Positions 6,781-11,379 of a DNA stretch of 11,379 nucleotides are shown here, piece by piece; position 1 is the first letter of the stretch; every line of letters begins with the position of its first letter. The DNA comes from Acidobacteria bacterium RIFCSPHIGHO2_01_FULL_67_28 (GTDB lineage: Bacteria > Acidobacteriota > Terriglobia > Acidiferrales > 2-02-FULL-67-57), in assembly GCA_001766965.1 (NCBI GenBank), contig MEKM01000067.1, positions 1 through 11,379 on the forward strand, read 5' to 3'. Under the pieces are notes generated by a model that was not told the origin of the DNA, did not search any database, and saw nothing but the letters and a program-made list of their open reading frames with translations. Both the position numbers and the translations under genes were made by a program.

Positions 6781-6811
6781 GCCTTCCTCCGAAAAATTTT
6801 CCGAGGCTGGC
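6781..6811. repeat. 31-bp dyad with AT-rich core in the convergent gap
   Basis: Centred on 6796, 12 of 15 base pairs are complementary: outer GCC/GGC, middle CCTC/GAGG and inner GAAAA/TTTTC, with mismatches at three positions. It lies between the 3' ends of the Ig-like protein gene and the minus-strand epimerase gene, so it could fold in transcripts from either side and act as a bidirectional terminator. It could also be a protein-binding palindrome. The arms have no long T run after them. Confidence 0.45.
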
Positions 6812-6884
6812 GCGATTGCTGCATTTTGGTGCAAAGCGGAGGAACGTTTTACCTGGCCGCTGCTTACTCCCCGCCGCTCCCACC

Positions 6885-6893
6885 TTATCCACA
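6885..6893 (+). promoter_or_regulatory. Perfect DnaA-box sequence
   Basis: TTATCCACA matches the TTATNCACA DnaA-box consensus exactly. It is 3 bp from an inverted pair of TTTTCAACA, each of which differs from the box at two positions. A single box in non-coding DNA can occur by chance, and no dnaA/dnaN/gidA-type gene is nearby, so this is at most a titration or regulatory site rather than an origin. Confidence 0.35.
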
Positions 6894-6896
6894 AAG

Positions 6897-6918
6897 TTTT
6901 CAACATTTCTGTTGAAAA
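6897..6918. repeat. Perfect 9-bp inverted repeat with 4-bp loop
   Basis: TTTTCAACA (6897-6905) and its exact complement TGTTGAAAA (6910-6918) flank TTTC. It is AT-rich against a GC-rich background and lies about 35 bp beyond the 3' end of the epimerase gene. It could be the stem of a factor-independent terminator for the minus-strand transcript (the TTTT before the stem and A run after it are symmetrical) or a DnaA-related protein site. The rest of the 228-bp gap (6725-6952) shows nothing else I can name. Confidence 0.5.
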
Positions 6919-6952
6919 GCGGCGCGGGCGCGACGGTTCTCGGGAGAAGAAG

Positions 6953-8020
6953 TCAGCGCTGGAGCGTTTCGCGGAGAGCCTCCTCGGCGGTGTAGCGGAT
7001 GAGTTGCTCATAAGCCGCTCCTAACAAGGACTCTAGCCGCTCCGTGTTCATCACGTAGGAGCCGGCGAAGTAGGGAAACGCCTCGGCGGGCACCGGCGAG
7101 AGCCCGATGGCCCAGAAAAACTTGTACAGGAGTCCTACCAGGCCGTAGGACGGCAGCCGCAGCAGGGGCAAACCGCACAGCCGGCTCAAATCGTCGCCCG
7201 TGACCGGTTCGCCGCGGCCCTGGGCGTTCAGGATTTCGAGCTTCCCCGGCTCGTAGTTCCGGCAGAGCCAGGCCATCAACCGGGCGGCGTCATCTATGTG
7301 CATGAATTGATAGAGCCCTCGATACTTTTCGCCGCCCGGGAGCAGCAGCGGCAGCCGCCACTTGCGCCGCTGCACCCACCGGCCGAGCCAGGTGCGGTCG
7401 GTCGGCCGCCCCTGCAAGGCCCGCACGATAAAGTTTTCCACCCCCGGCCCCAGGAAAATGTGTCCGCGGATGATGTAAACCGCGCAGCCGTTCAGCCGCG
7501 GGTGGCGCGCCCGGCAGAGCTCATCGGTCTCTTTCTTATGAAGGGCGTAGGTATAGGTGTGGGGCTGCTGGGGATGGTCTTCGCGGACGGGCCCGGGGAG
7601 CTCGGGGCCGTAACTGGTAACGCTGGAAAGGTAGAGGAAGAACTCCACCTGGCGCTCTTTGCGGTTGACCCGCTCGACGGCGTCGAGCAGGTGCTGTGTG
7701 CCGCGGACGTTGATCTCCCACTGCCGCTGCCGCTCGAGCGCCCCGGTGCGCGTCGGGTCGAGCACGAAGGCCAGGTGGACAACCTGGCGCACGCCCGCCT
7801 CGCGCATCAGGGACTCGAGTTGCGCCGGGGCGTCGGGCTGGGAGAGGTCGAGCTGGCAGAACTCGACCCGGGGGTGGTCGAGCACGGGCGCGAACAGGTC
7901 CACGCCCACGAGCAAGTGGTCTTTCAGCAGCGGCGCCAGCCGCCGCCCCAAGTTCCCCGAAAGCCCGGTGACGAGAATCGGCGGCTTCGCGGTCGTGTCG
8001 GTTCGATTCACGCCGCGCAT
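6953..8020 (-). CDS. NAD-dependent epimerase/dehydratase (extended SDR)
   Basis: A 355-residue extended short-chain dehydrogenase/reductase with a Rossmann N-terminus. The nucleotide-binding glycine motif is TGLSGNLG (18-25), the acidic residue at the end of beta-2 is D41 (NAD preference), and NVRGTQHLL (104-112) and LYLSSVTSYG (129-138, Ser/Thr of the triad) follow. The catalytic YALHK is at 158-162. C-terminal substrate-binding features are FMHIDDAARLMAWL and the ILNAQGRG strand. The family covers UDP-glucose 4-epimerases and many related nucleotide-sugar or sterol enzymes; the substrate is not evident here. The ATG at 8020 has no strong Shine-Dalgarno (a GTG nine bases downstream is an alternative). 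It starts 83 bp after the end of the repeat-protein gene on the same strand, so read-through from that gene is possible, and I saw no convincing promoter in the gap. Confidence 0.87.
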   Translation of the reverse strand: MRGVNRTDTTAKPPILVTGLSGNLGRRLAPLLKDHLLVGVDLFAPVLDHPRVEFCQLDLSQPDAPAQLESLMREAGVRQVVHLAFVLDPTRTGALERQRQWEINVRGTQHLLDAVERVNRKERQVEFFLYLSSVTSYGPELPGPVREDHPQQPHTYTYALHKKETDELCRARHPRLNGCAVYIIRGHIFLGPGVENFIVRALQGRPTDRTWLGRWVQRRKWRLPLLLPGGEKYRGLYQFMHIDDAARLMAWLCRNYEPGKLEILNAQGRGEPVTGDDLSRLCGLPLLRLPSYGLVGLLYKFFWAIGLSPVPAEAFPYFAGSYVMNTERLESLLGAAYEQLIRYTAEEALRETLQR

Positions 8021-8103
8021 CTTAGCCTTGTCCCCGCGGAAAAACTACCCGCCAGCGGCACACGGTAGGGGCCCTAATCTATGACACTACCCGGTCGGCG
8101 CGC

Positions 8104-9906
8104 CTAGGGGAGCAGGGGCAGGGCGATGTTGACGGTCTTGGTGGCGCCGTCGCCGATGGTCTGGTCGAGCTTCTGCTTGGTCTTGTAACCCGTCTTTGAA
8201 GCCCGCAGGTTGTAGGTCCCCTTCGTCACTTGCAGAATATAGCTGCCGTCGTAAGCGGTCATGGTGGAAGCGACGGTGGCGCCGTTCCTGATGGCTTCTA
8301 CCAGCGCGCCGTCGAGCGGCGTGCCGGTGCCCTTCTCGGTGACCGTGCCCTCGAAGAAGCTGAGGCGGAACAGCTTGAACTTGACTTCGGTGAGAGTCTG
8401 CCCGGCGTTGATGGTGAGCGTCTTGGTGGCGTCGAGGTAGCTGGCTAGCCAAGCCACCAGGTCGTAGGTGCCCGCGGCCACCTGAAGCGTGTAGCTGCCG
8501 TTGGCGGCGGTCACTGTCGAGAACAGGGTGATGCCGCCCTGCTTGGCCTCTATCGTAGCTCCGGCCAGGGGCTGCTTGGCAACGTCCTTCACCTTCCCGG
8601 TGAAGGTGGCGTCAGGGATGAAGGTTCCCGGGAAGCTGCGCCCGAAGATCGCGTAACCGCTCCCGTCCCCGCCATCACTCCTCCACACGACGACGAAGTT
8701 GCCATCGGCGTCCATGACCACGGCGGGATGGGCGTGGTTGCCCAGTGCGTAGGTATTAACGTGGAACTCGCCTCCCTGGGGCGCTCCGCTGGCGTCGTAG
8801 CGCTGAGCGAAGATGCCGTAAGGGCTCCGCCAGACGACGACGAAGTTGCCGTCAGCGTCCATGGCCGCGGCAGGCCAGCCTTGGATGCTCGTCGTGAACG
8901 TATTGACCTGAAACTCAATGCCCTGGGGCACCCCGGCCGCGTCGTAGCGCTGAGCGAAAATGCCGTCCGGGTCGCCGTCCTGACCACCCGCCCAGGTGAC
9001 CACAAAATTGCCATTGGGGTCCATGGCAATGGCGGGATCGGAGTCGCTAGACAGTGCGTACGCATTAACCTGGAACTCGGCCCCCTGGGGCGTGCCGCTA
9101 GCATCGAAGCGCTGGCCGAACACACCGCTGTTGAATCCGTCCTGGCCGTAGCTCTCCCAGACAACGACGAAATTGCCATTGGGGTCCATGGCAACGCTAG
9201 GGCTGCTCTGATCGCTCGTTGTGTACGTATTGACCTGAAACTCGCTGCCCTGGGGCGTGCCGGCGGCGTCATACCGCTGGCCGAAGATGCCCCACGCGCT
9301 CCCGTCCTGGCCATCGCTCCTCCACACCACGACGAAGTCGCCATCGGCGTCCATGGCCACGGCGGGCAGGGCTTGGTTATCCGTGGTGTACGTATTGACT
9401 TGGAACTCGCTGCCTTGGGGCGTGCCGGTGGCGTCGTAGCGCTGAGCGAAGATGCCCCAGCCGCTCCCGTCCTGGAATTCACTGTTCCAGACGACGACGA
9501 AGTTGCCCGCAGTATCCATGGCGACAGCGGGCAGGAACTGGTCGCCCGTCGTGAACGTGTTGACCTGGAACTCGCTGCCCTGGGGCGTGCCGGTGGCATC
9601 ATACCGCTGGCCGAAGATGCCCCACCCGCCCCCGTCGTCCTGCACCGAGCTGCTCCAGACCACAACGAAGTTGCCATTGGCGTCCATGGCGATGGCAGGT
9701 GTGTCCTGGTCGCCCGTCGTGTACGTATTGACCTGGAACTCGTTTCCCAGCGTGGCCATGGCGGGCGGCAATGCCAGAAACGCCAGTAGCGCGCCGATGA
9801 GCGCCGCAGCAAGAGGTGGCGAGGGGGGTGGCAACCAGCGTCGCTTGCTCTCCCTCCGCAAAGCAACCAGTACCTGAAGCCCGGAGACAAGACCCGTGGG
9901 CTTCAT
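8104..9906 (-). CDS. Secreted seven-repeat (probable beta-propeller) protein with two CarboxypepD_reg-like domains
   Basis: A 600-residue exported protein. Residues 1-51 are a long signal peptide: Arg/Lys-rich n-region to about 23, hydrophobic 32-47, AMA|T cleavage site. Residues 53-425 are seven tandem repeats of 48-57 residues with consensus GxEFQVNTYTT, xxPAVAMDxxGNFVVVW, GIFGQRYDAxGTPQ. Residues about 433-511 and 514-600 are two related Ig-like CarboxypepD_reg-type domains (G-KV...PLAGATIEA...GSYTLQVAAGTYDL and GTV...PLDGALVEA...GSYILQVTKGTYNL). Seven equal repeats with one beta-rich motif each suggest a seven-bladed propeller; this is inference. No catalytic motif, LPXTG or PEP-CTERM sorting signal is seen. 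The ATG at 9906 is chosen for its GAAGGAG ribosome binding site and direct signal peptide, although the frame is open to 10071. Likely an outer-surface or periplasmic binding protein; function unknown. Confidence 0.85.
   Translation of the reverse strand: MKPTGLVSGLQVLVALRRESKRRWLPPPSPPLAAALIGALLAFLALPPAMATLGNEFQVNTYTTGDQDTPAIAMDANGNFVVVWSSSVQDDGGGWGIFGQRYDATGTPQGSEFQVNTFTTGDQFLPAVAMDTAGNFVVVWNSEFQDGSGWGIFAQRYDATGTPQGSEFQVNTYTTDNQALPAVAMDADGDFVVVWRSDGQDGSAWGIFGQRYDAAGTPQGSEFQVNTYTTSDQSSPSVAMDPNGNFVVVWESYGQDGFNSGVFGQRFDASGTPQGAEFQVNAYALSSDSDPAIAMDPNGNFVVTWAGGQDGDPDGIFAQRYDAAGVPQGIEFQVNTFTTSIQGWPAAAMDADGNFVVVWRSPYGIFAQRYDASGAPQGGEFHVNTYALGNHAHPAVVMDADGNFVVVWRSDGGDGSGYAIFGRSFPGTFIPDATFTGKVKDVAKQPLAGATIEAKQGGITLFSTVTAANGSYTLQVAAGTYDLVAWLASYLDATKTLTINAGQTLTEVKFKLFRLSFFEGTVTEKGTGTPLDGALVEAIRNGATVASTMTAYDGSYILQVTKGTYNLRASKTGYKTKQKLDQTIGDGATKTVNIALPLLP
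8632..9750 (-). repeat. Seven tandem ~165-bp coding repeats
   Basis: The seven repeats encode units of 57, 55, 55, 55, 54, 49 and 48 residues from N- to C-terminus. Units 2-4 are the most alike. Units 6 and 7 are shortened: unit 6 loses the QDG loop and unit 7 lacks the final RYDAxGTPQ. Every unit keeps MDxxGNFVV (MDADGDFVV in unit 3), whose Asp/Asn-rich turn could bind Ca2+. Nucleotide identity is high enough (for example the recurring CTGGGGCGTGCCG segment on the plus strand) to suggest unit duplication by recombination. Confidence 0.9.
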
Positions 9907-9990
9907 TTGAAGTCTCCTTCGGCTGTGCTCAGACGTGGCGCAGGGGACAATGTGGGCGCATCGAGCGTTGCGGGTCGCGGTTCGCCCCAA

Positions 9991-10019
9991 GTTATGACAC
10001 CGCTCAACAGGCCTGTCAA
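9991..10019 (-). promoter_or_regulatory. Sigma70 promoter of the repeat-protein gene
   Basis: On the minus strand a perfect TTGACA (10019-10014) is followed after exactly 17 bp by CATAAC (9996-9991, 4/6), which is preceded by TGT (extended -10 TGn). Predicted start is near 9984, giving a leader of about 78 nt before the ATG at 9906. The -35 and spacing are ideal. It lies back to back with the rplM promoter. Confidence 0.6.
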
Positions 10020-10064
10020 CGACGACGTTGGCCCGGAAGGACCGCTTGGGTCGATGCCGGGCCG

Positions 10065-10093
10065 TTGACAAAAACGAGGCCCTCGCTTACACT
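10065..10093 (+). promoter_or_regulatory. Sigma70 promoter of the rplM-rpsI-rpsB operon
   Basis: Perfect TTGACA (10065-10070), a 17-bp spacer and TACACT (10088-10093; 4/6, conserved first, second and last positions). It is the expected strength for ribosomal-protein genes. The start point should fall around 10097-10100, leaving a leader of only about 30 nt before the rplM ATG. Confidence 0.75.
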
Positions 10094-10098
10094 CGAAT

Positions 10099-10126
10099 GT
10101 TTGCGGCACCGTCCGCAAACCTTTTT
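10099..10126 (+). terminator. Terminator/attenuator-like hairpin filling the rplM leader
   Basis: GTTTGCGG (10099-10106) pairs perfectly with CCGCAAAC (10113-10120) around the 6-nt loop CACCGT, and is followed by CTTTTT (10121-10126). The rplM ATG comes 2 nt later (10129). It has the shape of an intrinsic terminator, yet it starts at the predicted transcription start and occupies the ribosome-binding position. It could be a 5'-stabilising stem, an attenuator, or an autoregulatory r-protein site; the sequence does not choose between them. Confidence 0.6.
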
Positions 10127-10128
10127 GT

Positions 10129-10581
10129 ATGCCTATGAAGAGCTATTACCCCAAGGGCAAAGACCTGGCCACGCACCGCCGGGAGAAGTGGCATTTGGTG
10201 GACGCTGACGGCCAGGTGCTCGGCCGCCTCGCCACGCGTGTCGCCCGCCTGCTGATGGGCAAGACCCAGCCCACCTTCACCCCCGGCGTCTTGAGCGGCG
10301 ACCACGTCGTCGTCATCAACGCCCGCGGCATCCGCCTCACCGGCAAGAAGCTCGACCAGAAAGTTTATCGCTGGCACAGCGGCTATCCGGGCGGCCTGAA
10401 GGAAGTCAAGGCCCGCCACCTCTACGACACCAAGCCCGAGCAGATGGTGCGCGACGCCATCCTGGGGATGCTCCCCAAGAACAAGCTGCACAAGCGCATG
10501 GCCAAGAAGCTGCGGGTCTTTGCCGACGCCAAGCACCCGCACGTCGCCCAGCAGCCGCAACCCATCCAGGTGGAGGCCTAG
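10129..10581 (+). CDS. rplM: 50S ribosomal protein L13
   Basis: A 150-residue L13, one of the early assembly proteins of the large subunit, which binds 23S rRNA. Characteristic segments: KWHLVDADGQVLGRLATRVARLLMGK (about 23-48), the GDHVVVINARGIRLTGKKLDQKVYRWHSGYPGG block (about 60-92) and MVRDAILGMLPKNKLHKRMAKKLRVF (about 105-130). Length is close to the usual 140-150. The N-terminus MPMKSYYPKG offers two Met codons (10129 and 10135). No Shine-Dalgarno is visible before either, because a hairpin and T run fill that space. First gene of an rplM-rpsI-rpsB operon, with the rpsI GTG 6 bp after the stop. Confidence 0.97.
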   Translation: MPMKSYYPKGKDLATHRREKWHLVDADGQVLGRLATRVARLLMGKTQPTFTPGVLSGDHVVVINARGIRLTGKKLDQKVYRWHSGYPGGLKEVKARHLYDTKPEQMVRDAILGMLPKNKLHKRMAKKLRVFADAKHPHVAQQPQPIQVEA

Positions 10582-10587
10582 AGCCAA

Positions 10588-11145
10588 GTGGGCGACCAGG
10601 AACCCGTCAACCCGACTCCCGAAATGACTCCCGAAACCCCGAGCCCCGGCGCGGCTGAACCGCAGCCCGTTCACGGTGAACCCGTTCAGGGTGAACCCGT
10701 TCACGGTGAAACCGTTCAGGGTGAACCCGCGCTCGAGACTCCACCCCCTGCACTCGGCCCCGGTCCCTACTACGGCACCGGGCGCCGCAAGACTTCCGTG
10801 GCCCGCGTCTACCTGCGCGCGGGCGCCGGCCAGGTCCGGGTGAACGGGCGCAAGCTCGACGAGTTTTTTGTGAGCCACACCTGGCGGCAGCATGCCCGCG
10901 AGCCGCTTAGCTTCGTCGGCGCCGCCGACCAGTACGACGCCGAGATCCGCGTCAGCGGCGGCGGCAGCTCCGGCCAGGCCGGCGCGGTGCGGATGGGCCT
11001 GGCGCGGGCGCTGGCCCTGGCCAACCCCGAGCTGAAATCCAAGCTCCGCCGCGGCGGCTTCCTCACCCGCGACCCGCGCATGAAGGAACGCAAGAAGTAC
11101 GGCCAGAAGGGAGCGCGCAAGCGCTTCCAGTGGACGAAACGCTAG
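10588..11145 (+). CDS. rpsI: 30S ribosomal protein S9 with Pro/Glu-rich N-terminal extension
   Basis: Residues 61-185 are a normal S9: YYGTGRRKTSVARVYLR (61-77), QVRVNGRKLDEFF, the GGGSSGQAGAVRMGLARAL block, and the basic tail KKYGQKGARKRFQWTKR ending at 185, whose C-terminal arm normally reaches the P-site tRNA in the 30S head. Before it lies an extension of about 60 residues, rich in Pro, Glu and Gly and with no Lys or Arg, in which PV(H/Q)GE repeats four times (27-46). Typical S9 is about 130 residues. The GTG at 10588 has GGAGG about 11 nt upstream. The only later in-frame start before the core is ATG 10624, without a ribosome binding site; it would still leave ~48 extra residues. The extension is therefore real in any reading unless the gene uses an unusual start. 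Confidence 0.95.
   Translation: MGDQEPVNPTPEMTPETPSPGAAEPQPVHGEPVQGEPVHGETVQGEPALETPPPALGPGPYYGTGRRKTSVARVYLRAGAGQVRVNGRKLDEFFVSHTWRQHAREPLSFVGAADQYDAEIRVSGGGSSGQAGAVRMGLARALALANPELKSKLRRGGFLTRDPRMKERKKYGQKGARKRFQWTKR
10666..10725 (+). repeat. Four 15-bp tandem repeats inside rpsI
   Basis: Four units of CCCGTTCASGGTGAA (the last begins with A; S alternates C and G), arranged as two 30-bp periods. Each unit also holds an inverted repeat: GTTCAC-G-GTGAAC in the C-form and GTTCA-GGG-TGAAC in the G-form. They encode PVHGE/PVQGE. Such a minisatellite can change copy number by slippage in multiples of five codons without breaking the frame. Confidence 0.9.
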
Positions 11146-11155
11146 GAGACGACCG

Positions 11156-11379
11156 GTGGCCACACTGACCATGAAAGAGCTGCTCGAAGCCGGCGTCCAC
11201 TTCGGCCACCAGACCCGCCGCTGGAACCCGAAGATGAAGGAGTACATCTTCGGCGAGCGCAACGGCATTTACATCATCGACCTCCAGAAGACGCTGAAGA
11301 TGTTCAAGGACGCCGCCCAGTTCGTCGCCGAGCTGGGCACGCAGGGCAAGACCGTGCTCTTCGTCGGCACCAAGCGCCA
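11156..11379 (+). CDS. rpsB: 30S ribosomal protein S2, N-terminal part (runs off right edge)
   Basis: The first 74 codons of S2, which binds at the back of the 30S head/body junction and is one of the last proteins to join. Typical segments: the opening TMKELLEAGVHFGHQTRRWNPKM, then YIFGERNGIYIIDLQKTLKM, and the LFVGTK of the next strand. The GTG start at 11156 is 10 bp after the rpsI stop, with GGAG (11145-11148, overlapping the rpsI stop) as ribosome binding site. An alternative in-frame ATG at 11171 would begin at MKELLEAG, which is also plausible from family N-termini, but it has no ribosome binding site. The rest of the gene (and probably tsf) lies beyond the window. Confidence 0.95.
   Translation, partial: MATLTMKELLEAGVHFGHQTRRWNPKMKEYIFGERNGIYIIDLQKTLKMFKDAAQFVAELGTQGKTVLFVGTKR

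Noticed and set aside
6885..6918. Chromosomal replication origin
   Set aside because: Only one perfect DnaA box, no clear AT-rich unwinding region, and no dnaA, dnaN, gidA or parAB nearby.
8021..8103. Promoter for the epimerase gene (TAGATT on the minus strand at 8081-8076)
   Set aside because: No -35 match at an allowed spacing (the position reads GGCGCG), so support is too weak.
8632..9750. CRISPR-like periodic repeats
   Set aside because: The ~165-bp period is a coding repeat with a multiple of three, kept in frame, with diverged units and no short identical repeat/unique spacer pattern.
8589..9890. Second long minus-strand frame inside the repeat-protein gene
   Set aside because: Out-of-frame reading of the tandem repeats; Pro/Arg/Ser-rich with no signal peptide or family motif.
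9907..10071. N-terminal extension of the repeat protein to a Met at 10071
   Set aside because: It would run through the predicted promoter, and the ATG at 9906 has a good ribosome binding site and opens directly into a signal peptide.
10087..11268. Minus-strand open frame of about 390 codons opposite rplM and rpsI
   Set aside because: It crosses two ribosomal-protein genes; its NGFT/VNGF repeat is simply the complement of the 15-bp rpsI repeat.

Overview
This 11.4 kb window is GC-rich, densely coded bacterial chromosome. It holds housekeeping genes on both strands plus a few secreted proteins. The gene complement (glyA/rpiB cluster, an rplM-rpsI-rpsB run, an M48 protease, secreted CarboxypepD_reg/Ig-like proteins) and the base composition would suit an acidobacterium or a related deep-branching Gram-negative lineage. 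That is inference: there is no rRNA gene and I ran no search. I see no tRNA, rRNA, CRISPR array, insertion sequence or prophage gene.

Layout. (1) 1-2626, minus strand: a compact operon reading phosphohexomutase -> ftsB-like -> rpiB -> glyA (cut by the window edge). Two of its three junctions are 4-bp stop/start overlaps, and a candidate promoter sits so close to the first ATG that the mRNA may be leaderless. (2) 2703-4057, plus strand: cutA then corA, a divalent-metal pair. (3) 4118-5257, minus: a PLP-dependent cystathionine gamma-synthase/lyase family enzyme, convergent with corA. (4) 5412-6724, plus: a secreted M48 metalloprotease, translationally coupled to a small secreted Ig-like protein. 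(5) 6725-6952: a non-coding convergent gap with a large dyad, a perfect DnaA box and a perfect 9-bp inverted repeat. (6) 6953-8020 minus: an extended-SDR NAD-dependent epimerase; 8104-9906 minus: a 600-residue secreted protein with seven ~55-residue repeats (probably a seven-bladed beta-propeller) and two C-terminal CarboxypepD_reg-like domains. (7) 10129 to the right edge, plus: rplM, rpsI and the start of rpsB, driven by a near-consensus sigma70 promoter.

Most of the window is ordinary. The points most worth a second look are: the rplM leader, where a terminator-like hairpin with a T5 run fills the whole predicted 5'UTR and no Shine-Dalgarno is visible; the ~60-residue Pro/Glu-rich N-terminal extension of ribosomal protein S9, which carries a 4 x 15-bp tandem repeat; the seven-repeat secreted propeller protein; the dyad/DnaA-box cluster in the convergent gap; and the possible leaderless start of the phosphohexomutase operon. 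I found nothing I would claim as a new defence, mobile or biosynthetic system.
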